A stretch of 64,000 nt of DNA. Origin: Sphingorhabdus profundilacus (GTDB lineage Bacteria > Pseudomonadota > Alphaproteobacteria > Sphingomonadales > Sphingomonadaceae). The notes below the pieces were generated by a model. That model was not told where the DNA came from. It saw only the letters and a program-made list of their open reading frames with translations, and made no database searches. Shown here one piece after another: positions 41,896 to 51,001 of this stretch. Both the position numbers and the translations under genes were made by a program. The DNA is taken from NCBI RefSeq assembly GCF_009769755.1, contig NZ_SDWJ01000001.1, positions 558,001 through 622,000 of the forward strand, in the 5' to 3' direction. Positions within the stretch are counted from its first letter, which is position 1. The number at the start of each line of letters is the position of its first letter.

Positions 41896-42933
41896 ATGGA
41901 GCGTGATAGCCATCAATTTATCGGACAATCGTCTGCCTTTCTGGACGCGGTGGAGCGCGCCAGCCGCGCCGCACCGCTGAACCGGCCGGTGCTGGTGGTT
42001 GGCGAACGGGGGACGGGTAAGGAATTGATCGCCGAACGTCTGCACCGCCTCAGCTCCCGCTGGGACGGGCCGCTGGTGACCATGAACTGCGCTGCCCTGC
42101 CGGAGACCCTGATCGAAGCGGAATTGTTCGGGCATGAGGCAGGCGCCTTTACGGGTGCCACGCGCTCTCGCGAAGGGCGCTTTGAAGAGGCGGATGGCGG
42201 GACGCTGTTCCTCGACGAGTTGGGCACGCTCAGCATGGGCGCACAGGAACGGTTGCTGCGCGCGGTGGAATATGGCGAGGTGACCCGTATCGGATCCTCG
42301 CGTCCCGTGCGGGTGGATGTCCGCATCGTTGCCGCTACCAACGAACATTTGCCCAATATGGTCGAGGCGGGCAGATTCCGCGCCGACCTTTTGGACCGGC
42401 TCTGCTTTGAAGTCGTCACCTTGCCCCCGCTGCGGGTGCGGGAAGGTGATGTCGAGGTGCTGTCCGATTATTTCGGTCGCCGCATGGCGGCGGAACTGGG
42501 CTGGGATGGCTGGCCCGGCTTTGGCGAGCTGGCACGGCGGGCAATGGACAACCATCTGTGGCCGGGCAATGTGCGCGAACTGCGTAATGTCGTCGAACGT
42601 GCGGTCTATCGCTGGGCTGATCCGGGGCAGCCCGTCGACTATATCCAGTTCGACCCGTTCGACAGCCCATGGCGGACCGGCATTGCCGCAGCCGCACCGA
42701 CCAACGCGCCGACGAGCAAGGACAACGAAACCGCCGAGCCGCGCTATTCCACCGATTTGAGTCAGATGGTGGACGTCTCCGACTTTCGCGAGGCGACCGA
42801 GAAATATGAAAAGGCTGTGCTGGAACAGGCGCTGGCCAAATGCCGCTATAACCAACGCCAGACCGCAAAGGCGCTCAACCTCAGTTATGACCAGTTACGG
42901 CATACATTGAAGAAACATGATTTGTTGGGGTAA
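41896..42933 (+). CDS. pspF: Sigma-54 activator PspF
   Basis: Enhancer-binding AAA+ activator of 345 residues that lacks an N-terminal sensor domain, as PspF does. Seen: FIGQSSAFLDAVERASRAAP, Walker A GERGTGKE (36-43), sigma-54 contact loop GAFTGA (83-88), Walker B GGTLFLDELG, the sensor region and arginine fingers (GRFRADLLDRLCFEVVTLPP), and a C-terminal Fis-type helix-turn-helix (NQRQTAKALNLSYDQLRHTL). It is divergent from the psp operon. PspA would bind its AAA+ domain to repress it. Confidence 0.95.
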   Translation: MERDSHQFIGQSSAFLDAVERASRAAPLNRPVLVVGERGTGKELIAERLHRLSSRWDGPLVTMNCAALPETLIEAELFGHEAGAFTGATRSREGRFEEADGGTLFLDELGTLSMGAQERLLRAVEYGEVTRIGSSRPVRVDVRIVAATNEHLPNMVEAGRFRADLLDRLCFEVVTLPPLRVREGDVEVLSDYFGRRMAAELGWDGWPGFGELARRAMDNHLWPGNVRELRNVVERAVYRWADPGQPVDYIQFDPFDSPWRTGIAAAAPTNAPTSKDNETAEPRYSTDLSQMVDVSDFREATEKYEKAVLEQALAKCRYNQRQTAKALNLSYDQLRHTLKKHDLLG

Positions 42934-43000
42934 CGGTGGTTTGGGGTTCGGGGTAACGGCAGAGCGCGTGAGTTTGTGTAAATATAGAGGCCGAGTGAGC

Positions 43001-43050
43001 ACACCCTCCCCCGGCCCCTCCCGCTTGCGGGAGGGGCCGGGGGAGGGTGT
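43001..43050. repeat. Perfect 24-bp-arm palindromic repeat, family A
   Basis: Two perfectly complementary 24-base arms (43001-43024 and 43027-43050) with a 2-base tt loop. The centre is cccctcccgc-tt-gcgggagggg. It lies after pspF and before the convergent membrane-protein gene, and the same core occurs at 43204 and 51571. It could act as a terminator for either side, but it has no T run and its recurrence marks it as a mobile-like repeat. Confidence 0.85.
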
Positions 43051-43069
43051 GTTGGCAAGGTTTGAATAG

Positions 43070-43194
43070 TTCACGCAAAGGCGCGAAGGTTTTTAAGAGG
43101 GCAGGCGCGCATATTGCCGTTGCTTATGCCGAAGCATGCGGGACATTTTTTACGGGCAACCGCCCCCTTGATAATCTTCGCGTCTTCGCGTGAA
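43070..43194. repeat. Miniature inverted-repeat element, about 125 bp
   Basis: Terminal inverted repeats of 25 bases (43070-43094 and 43170-43194) agree at 20 of 25 positions; the ends read ttcacgc...gcgtgaa with cgcgaag/cttcgcg inside. The interior has no open frame. It is a non-coding element between the family A repeats. Confidence 0.65.
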
Positions 43195-43203
43195 ATCTTT
43201 GTC

Positions 43204-43227
43204 CCCCTCCCGCTTGCGGGAGAGGGG
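43204..43227. repeat. Short copy of palindromic repeat family A
   Basis: cccctcccgc-tt-gcgggagaggg is the same core as the large palindrome at 43001, shortened. It lies 6 bases from the stop of the following minus-strand gene and could serve as its terminator hairpin. Confidence 0.7.
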
Positions 43228-43232
43228 ATAGA

Positions 43233-43796
43233 TCAGCCGCCGTTGGCGCTGACCATGCAGTAGAGCATCGGAATAGACAGCAACGTGTTCAGGCGCGATG
43301 TCATCATCGCGGTGGTGGCCGCCTTTGCCTTGGTTGCATCGTCAGCTTCGACAATGCCCAGCGCCTTTTTCTGGTTCGGCCAGATGATGAACCAGACGTT
43401 GAATGCCATGATCACCGCAAGCCACATACCGATACCGATCAGCTTGAACGGGTCTTGCAGTGTAAAGGCCTGATGCGCGTATCCAGCGAGAACTGCAACA
43501 ATGATACCGGTAAGCACAGTCAACGCGGCACCCCAGCGGAAGAAAAACAAAGCGGACGGTGCGATATGTTTGGAAATGCCAGGCTTCAATTCAGCAGGAA
43601 TTTTTGGCATTGTCGGGATTTGTACGAAATTGAAATAATAGAGCAGGCCGATCCACACGATGCCGAAAAATGTGTGCAGCCACCGTGTTACAGACTGCGC
43701 GGTCAGTGCGTCGCCATCAACGCCAAACATCACCGCCACCGCCAGCACCAGTCCCGCGACCAGCACCAGATGAAGATTTCCAAAAAATTTTGCCAT
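43233..43796 (-). CDS. Membrane protein, urate oxidase N-terminal (PuuD) family
   Basis: A 187-residue protein with four or five membrane helices, including VTRWLHTFFGIVWIGLLYYF, FFRWGAALTVLTGIIVAVLA and IGIGMWLAVIMAFNVWFIIW. The WLHTFFGIVWIGLLYYFNF and WPNQKKALG elements match the membrane domain of PuuD-type urate hydroxylases (Urate_ox_N). The cytochrome c domain of full-length PuuD is absent, so urate oxidation is not assured; many sphingomonads have this stand-alone form. It follows ispZ by 59 bases on the same strand. Confidence 0.68.
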   Translation of the reverse strand: MAKFFGNLHLVLVAGLVLAVAVMFGVDGDALTAQSVTRWLHTFFGIVWIGLLYYFNFVQIPTMPKIPAELKPGISKHIAPSALFFFRWGAALTVLTGIIVAVLAGYAHQAFTLQDPFKLIGIGMWLAVIMAFNVWFIIWPNQKKALGIVEADDATKAKAATTAMMTSRLNTLLSIPMLYCMVSANGG

Positions 43797-43855
43797 TTCA
43801 AATCCCCTATGATTTACGTCTATTCTGTCCCTAGCCTAGCCAAGCGATGGTCTGG

Positions 43856-44485
43856 TTACAAGTCAGGCTTGTCATCTTCCTTCGTTTCATCGCCGAGATT
43901 TAGCCCGTGCCGCAACAGCATCGGGATATTTGCCATCGCGAATAGAAATGAAAGTGCGGGCAAGCCGAATGTCTTGACGGTGATATATTGGTCGTTGGTC
44001 AAAAGCGGGATGAGAATCTCGTTGAGAATGGCCAGCCCCAGAAAGAACAGCCCCCAGCTTAGCGAAAGCTTCAACCAACCATCATCGCTCAACCCGTCAT
44101 ACGCCTGTTCCAGCAAATATTTCAGCGCAGGTTTCGACCGCGCCCAGCCGATGAGAATAATGGCCGCAAACAGCAAATAGACTGCTGTCGCCTTGTGCTG
44201 GATAAAACCGAAATCCCGAAACCAAAGGGTCAGTGCGCCAAAGCCAATGACGAACACCGCCGACATTTTCATCATGGGCGAAATATGCCCCGTTTTCCAT
44301 TTGGACACGATCATCGCGACGACGATCGCCACCATGAATGCCGCTGTTCCGACCAGCGGACCTTGCACGGGATCAGTATCGGAATGGCCAAAGCGCGATG
44401 CGAGAAAGAATAGCAGCAAAGGGCCAAAATCGAGCCCGAAACTGAGCAAGCCCGAGGGCTTTTTTGCCGTTGGTTCAGATGTCAT
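43856..44485 (-). CDS. Inner-membrane septation protein IspZ/YciB
   Basis: A 209-residue protein with five or six helices and the IspZ/YciB signature: LDFGPLLLFFLASRFG, AAFMVAIVVAMIVSKWKTGH, FGALTLWFRDFGFIQHKATA, then LGWARSK-like and FLGLAILNEILIPLLTNDQY. YciB takes part in cell-envelope and septum maintenance. Its start overlaps the ftsY stop as ATGA. Acidic/basic tail ETKEDDKPDL is not conserved. Confidence 0.92.
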   Translation of the reverse strand: MTSEPTAKKPSGLLSFGLDFGPLLLFFLASRFGHSDTDPVQGPLVGTAAFMVAIVVAMIVSKWKTGHISPMMKMSAVFVIGFGALTLWFRDFGFIQHKATAVYLLFAAIILIGWARSKPALKYLLEQAYDGLSDDGWLKLSLSWGLFFLGLAILNEILIPLLTNDQYITVKTFGLPALSFLFAMANIPMLLRHGLNLGDETKEDDKPDL

Positions 44486-45411
44486 TGCGCGCCGCCGCTA
44501 ATCGCGCGGGCGAGGTCCTGCGCGTTGAAGGGGCGCAGGTCATCGATGGTTTCCCCGACGCCGATGGCATGGATCGGCAGGCCGAACTGCTTGGCTGCGG
44601 CAACCAATATACCGCCGCGCGCGCTGCCATCCAATTTGGTCATGACGAGGCCGGTGACATTGGCGACTTCCTTGAAAATTTCGATTTGCGACAAGGCATT
44701 TTGCCCGGTCGTGGCATCCAGAACCAGAACGACGTCATGCGGTGCCTCAGGGTTAAGGCGCCCCAGGACACGCCGGATTTTGGCGAGTTCGTCCATGAGC
44801 TCGCGCTTGTTCTGCAGGCGTCCAGCGGTGTCGACGATCAGGACATCAATACCTTCTGCGGTTGCGCGCTTGACCGCGTCGAATACGACCCCTGCGGCAT
44901 CGCCGCCCTCGGGGCCGGTGACAATCGGTACGCCGATACGGTCCGCCCAGACCTTCAACTGTCCAATGGCCGCGGCGCGGAATGTGTCGCCGGCGGCAAG
45001 CATGACGCCATAATCCTGCTCCAGGAACAGATGGGCCAGCTTGGCAATCGTCGTCGTCTTGCCCGACCCATTCACACCGATTACAAGGATAACTTGGGGC
45101 CGCGGAAAGGCATCGATGTCGAGGGGTTCGGCGACGGGTGCCAGAACGGCGGCAATCTCATCCTCGACGATCTGCCTGATACCTTCGGCATCAATGCCCT
45201 TTTCAAAACGTCCGGCGGCAATTTTTTCGCGGATTTGCACGGCCATTGCCGGGCCAAGGTCCGATTCGATCAACGCATCTTCAATCTCGTCCAGATCCTC
45301 TGCATCCAGCTTGGCCTTGGTGACCAGACCGGTGATATTATCGGTCAGCTTGCTTGATGTCTTTTTGAGGCCGCCAAACAGCCGGTCTTTCCAACCTGCA
45401 TTCTCGCTCAT
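44482..45411 (-). CDS. ftsY: Signal recognition particle receptor FtsY
   Basis: SRP GTPase that docks ribosome-SRP complexes at the membrane. NG domains only: the N domain (SSKLTDNITGLVTKAKLDAE), G1 VIGVNGSGKTTTIAKLAH, the insertion box, DTAGRLQNKRELMDELAKIR, TKLDGSARGGILVAAAKQFG and LPIHAIGVGETIDDLRPFNA. The acidic A domain of enterobacteria is nearly absent, as is common in alphaproteobacteria. ATG 45411 overlaps the mtaB stop; longer frames extend into mtaB. Confidence 0.95.
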   Translation of the reverse strand: MSENAGWKDRLFGGLKKTSSKLTDNITGLVTKAKLDAEDLDEIEDALIESDLGPAMAVQIREKIAAGRFEKGIDAEGIRQIVEDEIAAVLAPVAEPLDIDAFPRPQVILVIGVNGSGKTTTIAKLAHLFLEQDYGVMLAAGDTFRAAAIGQLKVWADRIGVPIVTGPEGGDAAGVVFDAVKRATAEGIDVLIVDTAGRLQNKRELMDELAKIRRVLGRLNPEAPHDVVLVLDATTGQNALSQIEIFKEVANVTGLVMTKLDGSARGGILVAAAKQFGLPIHAIGVGETIDDLRPFNAQDLARAISGGAQ

Positions 45412-46661
45412 GCAATGACCTCTGCGTGCAACATACCGTCCTTTGTCTCTAACATGCGGGCCGACACGATGCTGCCTTCGGGCATTGGCCTGTCGAGACC
45501 CACATAAGCAAAATTTTCGGCATGACCAGCACGACCACCTTTTTCGACCGCAATTTTCTGTACCGAACCCGTCAATGTGCCGAGCCATACGCTGCGTTCG
45601 GCGGCGACCGCTTCGCGCAGCGCCTTGGCACGCGCCTTGATCTGGGCAGCCGGAACTTGCGGCATTTTCGCGGCGGGCGTTCCCAATTTGGGGGAATAGG
45701 GGAAGATATGCCCATGCACGATCTGGCATTGGCGGACCAGATCGAGGCTGTTCTGGAACATCGCATCATCTTCGGTTGGAAATCCGGCAATGATGTCGGC
45801 ACCGATGGCGATTTCAGGACGCAAGGCTTTCATCCGCGCAACCAGGTCGATGGCCATTTCACGGCTATGCCGGCGCTTCATCCGCTTCAGGATCATATTG
45901 TCGCCAGCCTGCAGCGACAGGTGGACGTGCGGCATCAGACGCGGTTCACCCGTCAGCAGCGCAAACAGGCGCTCGTCAATTTCAACGCCATCGATGGAGG
46001 AAAGTCGTAGCCGTTCCAGATCAGGCACAAGCTTCAAAATCCGCTCCACAAGCAAGCCCAGATTGTCCTTCCCGGGAAGATCGGGGCCATAGCTTGTGAC
46101 GTCCACGCCAGTCAGCACGACTTCTTTAAAGCCTTTGTCGACCAGCGCGCGGATATGACTGACCACGCTGCCCGCCGGAACCGAGCGGCTGTTGCCACGG
46201 CCAAAGGGAATGATGCAGAAGGTGCAGCGATGGTCGCAGCCATTTTGCACCTCGACAAAGGCGCGGGTCTTTCCCGAATAGGCGGTGACCAGATGCGGCG
46301 CGGTCTGCTGCAACGTCATGATGTCGGATACGACGACGGGACGATCGGGGCTCTTTACGATCTGGTTGAGCAGAATGGGATCCTGTTTTTCGGCATTGCC
46401 AAAGATGGCAGAAACTTCGGGCATATTGCGGAAGGTTTCTGGCTCCACCTGTGCGGCGCAGCCTGTGACCATGATGCGGGCATCGGGGCGTCGTTTGCGC
46501 GCTTGCCGGATTGCTTGCCGGGTTTGGCGCACGGCTTCATTTGTCACCGCGCAGCTGTTGACGATGACGACATCGTCCTGATCCGCCAACTGTTCGGCCA
46601 GCGCATTGCTTTCCGCCAGATTGAGGCGGCAGCCCATACTGATAACTTCAATCTGGCTCAC
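45408..46661 (-). CDS. mtaB: tRNA ms2t6A37 methylthiotransferase MtaB
   Basis: Radical-SAM enzyme that adds the methylthio group to t6A37 of tRNA. Parts in order: UPF0004 domain with the first cluster cysteines (ISMGCRLNLAE, VNSCAVT, TGCAAQ), the radical-SAM domain with CDHRCTFCIIPFGRG (CxxxCxxC), LTGVDVTSYG and LSLQAGDN, and a C-terminal TRAM domain. The start is GTG at 46661, overlapping the dapF stop as GTGA; this gives about 417 residues, normal for MtaB. A longer frame upstream lies inside dapF. Confidence 0.92.
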   Translation of the reverse strand: MSQIEVISMGCRLNLAESNALAEQLADQDDVVIVNSCAVTNEAVRQTRQAIRQARKRRPDARIMVTGCAAQVEPETFRNMPEVSAIFGNAEKQDPILLNQIVKSPDRPVVVSDIMTLQQTAPHLVTAYSGKTRAFVEVQNGCDHRCTFCIIPFGRGNSRSVPAGSVVSHIRALVDKGFKEVVLTGVDVTSYGPDLPGKDNLGLLVERILKLVPDLERLRLSSIDGVEIDERLFALLTGEPRLMPHVHLSLQAGDNMILKRMKRRHSREMAIDLVARMKALRPEIAIGADIIAGFPTEDDAMFQNSLDLVRQCQIVHGHIFPYSPKLGTPAAKMPQVPAAQIKARAKALREAVAAERSVWLGTLTGSVQKIAVEKGGRAGHAENFAYVGLDRPMPEGSIVSARMLETKDGMLHAEVIA

Positions 46662-47464
46662 CCGAAATCGTCCCAATCGGCTTCGCCCGCGAAAACATAA
46701 GTCGCCCCGCCGGTCATTTCGATCAGCCCGCCAGGTTCCCAGCCAATGGTCAAACTGCCACCTGCCTGATGGACGGTGACAGGTGACGCCACCTTGCCTT
46801 GCCGGATGGCGGCGACGGCCGTGGCACAAGCGCCCGTGCCGCAGGCCCGCGTTTCACCGACGCCGCGTTCCCATACGCGTAAGAACACGGCCCCGTCCCG
46901 GACCGTCGCGACATTGACATTTACGCGTTCAGGGAAGGCGGCGTCATGTTCGATCTGCGGCCCCAGATGCGCCAAATCGACTGCGTCTATATCGTCTACA
47001 AAAAAGATGGCGTGGGGGTTTCCGACATTCACCGCCATAGGGCTGGCCAGTTCGTCCCAGGCCATGGGCATGGCTGCGCTATCCATTGCGAAGGCAAGCG
47101 GAATATCCTGCCAGTCGAAACGGGGCGGTGGCATGTGCAGCGTGATGCTGTTTTCGTGATAGGCGCCGTCAATCATACCGCCAGCGGTTTCGATCATTGC
47201 ATCCTGCCCGAGCAGCGATACGACACAGCGCGTCGCATTTCCGCAGGATTCGACTTCGCTGCCATCCTGATTGAATATCCGCATCCGGACCGTCGCCACG
47301 TCGGAAGGTTCCAGCAGGATGAGTTGGTCGCAACCAATCCCCGTTTTGCGGTCCGCCATGGCGCGCGCGCGCGCGTTCGTCATCTCCACAGGGGAGATGC
47401 GGGTATCAATGATCACGAAATCATTGCCCAAACCATGCATCTTGTGAAATTTGCCACGCGTCAT
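46658..47464 (-). CDS. dapF: Diaminopimelate epimerase
   Basis: Converts LL- to meso-diaminopimelate for lysine and peptidoglycan. Both active-site cysteines are present: ESCGNATRC near residue 74 and RACGTGACATA near residue 212. The N-terminus KFHKMHGLGNDFVIIDTR and the GIGCDQLILLEP segment are typical. The length of 268 residues is normal. First gene of the dapF-mtaB-ftsY-ispZ run. Confidence 0.96.
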   Translation of the reverse strand: MTRGKFHKMHGLGNDFVIIDTRISPVEMTNARARAMADRKTGIGCDQLILLEPSDVATVRMRIFNQDGSEVESCGNATRCVVSLLGQDAMIETAGGMIDGAYHENSITLHMPPPRFDWQDIPLAFAMDSAAMPMAWDELASPMAVNVGNPHAIFFVDDIDAVDLAHLGPQIEHDAAFPERVNVNVATVRDGAVFLRVWERGVGETRACGTGACATAVAAIRQGKVASPVTVHQAGGSLTIGWEPGGLIEMTGGATYVFAGEADWDDFG

Positions 47465-47535
47465 GCCGCGCGATTTAGGGGCAGTGTGCGCTCAAGTCCA
47501 GAATTCATCCAACGTCCGGCGGGACATCGGTGCCA

Positions 47536-49191
47536 TCAGGACGCCTTGCGTTCCTCAACATTCACATAAGGTGTTGATGTTACCTCGGCCTGTCGGCGAC
47601 GGGCGGGCAGTAGGTCCTTTTGACTTAGCAAATTTCGGACCTGATCGATATTCATCGGCTGGCCAAAATACCATCCTTGACCTTTTGAGCAACCTAAGGC
47701 CCTCAATCGCGAGAGGATATTGTCATTTTCGATACCTTCTGCGGTAATCGGGACGTCAAGGCTGGCACCTAATCCGGCAATGGCGCTGACGATAGCGGCG
47801 CTTTCGGCATTGTCGAACATTGAGGATACAAAGCTGCGGTCTATTTTGATGCGGTCAAATGGCAAAGCACGTAAATGCGCCAGCGAACTATACCCTGTAC
47901 CAAAATCATCCAACGCTATCCGGATACCCTGGTTTTTGAGGCTGCCCACAATTGACTGTGCCAGACTGAGGTTTTTGAACAGCGAGCTTTCGGTAATTTC
48001 CACCTCCAAGCGGCTCGCCGGAAATCCGGTTTCGACGAGAAGCTTCACGATCTTTTGAGCGAGCCACGGGTCTTTGAGTTGGACAGGCGAAATATTGACC
48101 GAAATCGTCAATTTGGGATCCCAGTTTTTTGCCTCGACCATCGCCTTGCGAATGATGCTCATCGACAGATCGCCGATCATGCCGGTTTCTTCAGCGATCG
48201 GAATGAAATCATCGGGTGGGATTAAGCCACGCACCGGAGATACCCATCGGGCAAGCATTTCAAAACCCATCAGATCACCGGTGACAAGATCGATCTGCTG
48301 TTCAAAATAGGGTACAAATTCATCATTTGGAATCGCGGCCCGAATGTCACCTTCGAGCGAGTTGCGCGAACGCAGTTCGGTTTCCATTCCATTTTCAAAC
48401 CAGCTATAGCAATTGCGGCCATTTTTCTTCGCCGCATACAATGCGATGTCCGCGCGTCGGATCAGCATATCGATTGAATCACAATCCAGTTCAGGCCGAC
48501 TAATGCCCACCGAAGCGGTTACTGTCTGTTCCGAGTCCGAAATCGCGACGGGGCGGGCGAGTGCATCGACCAAATCTTCTGCAATACGGTCGACTGCCTC
48601 GGGATATTCAGGTTCAAAGACTACGCAAATCCCGAATTCATCTCCGCCTAAACGGGCAATGACGCTGCTTGGCGGGATGACGTCGCGCATTCGATCTGCT
48701 ACTTCGCGCAACAGAAAGTCGCCACAATCATGACCATAAAGATCGTTGATTTTCTTGAAGCCATCGAGATCAACCATCAAAAAGGCGATGGATTTTCCGC
48801 GGCGAGAGGCCCGCGCGCTCAGTTCGGCGGTTTTTTCCTTGACGGCGCGACGGTTGAACAAATTGGTCAACGGATCGGTCATCGCCAAATGCTGCGCGCG
48901 CACCTCGGCTTTACGGTACACATCAATTTCATCGCTCAGCGCGCTTGTCCGACGCCATATTAACAATATCAATGCGATATTCAAAAGGAGTGCCGTGACC
49001 ATAACCTGGTCGGCACCCGGGCTGTTGCCAATAAAGGTCCGAACGGTCTGTGCGCCAACTTGACCGCCGATCGCCACAAACATGGAAATCGCGCCAAACA
49101 TCACAAAGCCATAGATAAAGCGGCTGCCGATCTTAACATGGGTCAAGATTGCGGGCGCGCTGCTTGAATTGCCTGCTGGTTGTAGTTCCAT
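47536..49191 (-). CDS. Membrane-bound GGDEF/EAL cyclic-di-GMP protein
   Basis: Two membrane helices (FIYGFVMFGAISMFVAIGGQ and MVTALLLNIALILLIW), a GGDEF domain with intact RLGGDEFGI, and an EAL domain. The EAL motif reads FEMLARW, so Ala is replaced by Met, but other metal and base residues appear kept (SVNISPVQL, EITESSLF, LDDFGTGYSSL, KIDRSFV, AEGIE). Many EML variants remain active; whether this enzyme makes or breaks c-di-GMP cannot be said. ATG 49191 is used; 49242 and 49266 are alternatives. A link to polysaccharide control is possible but not shown. Confidence 0.9.
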   Translation of the reverse strand: MELQPAGNSSSAPAILTHVKIGSRFIYGFVMFGAISMFVAIGGQVGAQTVRTFIGNSPGADQVMVTALLLNIALILLIWRRTSALSDEIDVYRKAEVRAQHLAMTDPLTNLFNRRAVKEKTAELSARASRRGKSIAFLMVDLDGFKKINDLYGHDCGDFLLREVADRMRDVIPPSSVIARLGGDEFGICVVFEPEYPEAVDRIAEDLVDALARPVAISDSEQTVTASVGISRPELDCDSIDMLIRRADIALYAAKKNGRNCYSWFENGMETELRSRNSLEGDIRAAIPNDEFVPYFEQQIDLVTGDLMGFEMLARWVSPVRGLIPPDDFIPIAEETGMIGDLSMSIIRKAMVEAKNWDPKLTISVNISPVQLKDPWLAQKIVKLLVETGFPASRLEVEITESSLFKNLSLAQSIVGSLKNQGIRIALDDFGTGYSSLAHLRALPFDRIKIDRSFVSSMFDNAESAAIVSAIAGLGASLDVPITAEGIENDNILSRLRALGCSKGQGWYFGQPMNIDQVRNLLSQKDLLPARRRQAEVTSTPYVNVEERKAS

Positions 49192-49467
49192 AGACTTACG
49201 AGTTCCAATCCGGCTGGTTAATGCGCCGAAAAAGGTCAACATTTGATTAAATCCGGCGCATAACATTGTGTTTTCAGTTTAGCGGCGCGTTCGTCATCAA
49301 AGAAACTTGCATTTCGCAGCCGATCCGACTAATGGGGCGCACAGCGGGCGAGAGTCCGCATTTGAATTTATGGAAAATCAATCTTTTCCAGGCTGGTCGG
49401 CGAAGTTTCGCTCACCGGCTTTTTGTTCGTTTATGCCCGGAAACGGGCGTTTTGGTAAGGAAGACGC

Positions 49468-50955
49468 ATGTTTGACAAGCTGAGCGACCGGTTAGGGGGG
49501 GTGTTTGACCGCCTGCGTGGTCGCGGTGCGTTGAACGAGGCCGATGTCCGCGAAGCCATGCGCGAAGTGCGCGTCGCTTTGCTGGAGGCCGACGTTGCCC
49601 TGCCAGTGGTCCGCGAATTTGTGGACAAGGCGACCGAAAAGGCTGTGGGCCAGTCGGTCCTGAAATCGGTCACGCCCGGCCAGCAGGTCGTCAAGATCGT
49701 CAACGATGCGCTTGTCGAAATGCTCGGTGCAGAGCAAAGCGACCTGAATTTGGCTGTCGCGCCGCCGGCGATCATCATGATGGTCGGTCTGCAAGGCTCC
49801 GGTAAAACCACCACGACCGCCAAAATCGCGAAGATGTTGAAGGCGAAGCAGGGCAAAAAAGTCCTAATGGCTTCGCTCGACGTCAACCGCCCTGCCGCTC
49901 AGGAGCAGCTTGCAACGCTTGGGACGCAGACCGAAGTGGCGACCTTGCCCATCGTGCAGGGGCAGCAGCCGGTCGACATCGCCAAGCGCGCGATGCAGGC
50001 CGCGAAATTGCAGGGCTTTGACGTTCTTTTGCTCGATACCGCCGGACGTCTGCACGTCGACCAGCAGTTGATGGACGAAATGCAGGCGGTGGCGAAGGTT
50101 TCGGCGCCGCAGGAAATCCTTCTGGTGGTAGACTCGCTGACGGGTCAGGATGCCGTCAATGTCGCCAAGAATTTCGGCGAGCGTGTTGATCTGACCGGCA
50201 TCGTGCTGACCCGTATGGATGGCGATGCGCGCGGTGGTGCGGCGCTGTCGATGCGCGCCATTACCGGCAAGCCGATCAAATTCGCCGGTGTTGGCGAAAA
50301 GCTGGATGCCCTTGAGGCTTTCAATCCCGAACGTGTGGCTGGCCGCATCCTCGGCATGGGCGATGTCGTCGGGCTGGTCGAGCGGGCGGCGGAAATTGTC
50401 GACAAGGACGAAGCCGACAAGCTCGCTGCGAAAATGGCCAAGGGTCAGTTCGATATGGACGACCTGAGGACCCAATTCCGCCAGATGACCAAAATGGGCG
50501 GTTTGGGCGCGCTGGCGGGCATGATGCCGGGCATGAAAAAAGCCAAGGCGGCGATGGACGCCAGCGGCATGAACGACAAGCTGCTGATCCACATGGACGC
50601 CATCATCGGCTCCATGACGCCAAAGGAGCGGGCGAAGCCGGAATTGCTGAACGCCAAGCGGAAAATCCGCATTGCCAAAGGCTCCGGCATGACGGTGCAG
50701 GATGTGAACAAGCTGATCAAGATGCATCAGGAAATGGCCACCGCCATGAAGCGCATCCGCAAGATGGGCGGGCTGAAGGGCCTGGCCGCGATGTTCGGCG
50801 GCAAGGGTGGCGCAGATCTGGGCGGAGCGATGGAGGGTATGCACGGCCTGCCCCCCGGCGCGATGCCGCCGGGAATGGGCGGTTTGCCCGGGTTGGGCGG
50901 CGGCGCAGGAGGACTTCCCCCTGACCTCGCAAGACTTCTTAATAAAAAGAAATAA
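49468..50955 (+). CDS. ffh: Signal recognition particle protein Ffh
   Basis: SRP54-family GTPase binding signal peptides and 4.5S RNA. N domain (DKLSDRLGGVFDRLRGRGAL), G1 MMVGLQGSGKTTTTAKIAK, DVNRPAAQEQL, LDTAGRLHVDQQLMDEM, TRMDGDARGGAAL, and a Met-rich M domain (MTKMGGLGALAGMMPGMKKA, SMTPKERAKPELL, GSGMTVQDVNKLIKMHQEM). The C-terminus is a Gly/Met/Pro-rich tail. GGAAGACGC precedes the ATG. Next gene is rpsP, 46 bases on. Confidence 0.97.
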   Translation: MFDKLSDRLGGVFDRLRGRGALNEADVREAMREVRVALLEADVALPVVREFVDKATEKAVGQSVLKSVTPGQQVVKIVNDALVEMLGAEQSDLNLAVAPPAIIMMVGLQGSGKTTTTAKIAKMLKAKQGKKVLMASLDVNRPAAQEQLATLGTQTEVATLPIVQGQQPVDIAKRAMQAAKLQGFDVLLLDTAGRLHVDQQLMDEMQAVAKVSAPQEILLVVDSLTGQDAVNVAKNFGERVDLTGIVLTRMDGDARGGAALSMRAITGKPIKFAGVGEKLDALEAFNPERVAGRILGMGDVVGLVERAAEIVDKDEADKLAAKMAKGQFDMDDLRTQFRQMTKMGGLGALAGMMPGMKKAKAAMDASGMNDKLLIHMDAIIGSMTPKERAKPELLNAKRKIRIAKGSGMTVQDVNKLIKMHQEMATAMKRIRKMGGLKGLAAMFGGKGGADLGGAMEGMHGLPPGAMPPGMGGLPGLGGGAGGLPPDLARLLNKKK

Positions 50956-51001
50956 AGTTTTAATTTAATGTATTTTTATACCAGAAAGGTGAGTTAGTTT
51001 T

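Noticed and set aside
41890-42855. 321-codon frame antisense to pspF
   Set aside because: pspF is unambiguous with GAFTGA and Walker motifs; the antisense frame has no recognisable domain.
43001-43227. CRISPR-like array after pspF
   Set aside because: The repeats are palindromes of unequal length with no regular spacing or cas genes.
49864-50844. 326-codon His/Gln/Leu-rich frame antisense to ffh
   Set aside because: Composition is the mirror of the ffh M domain; no family match.
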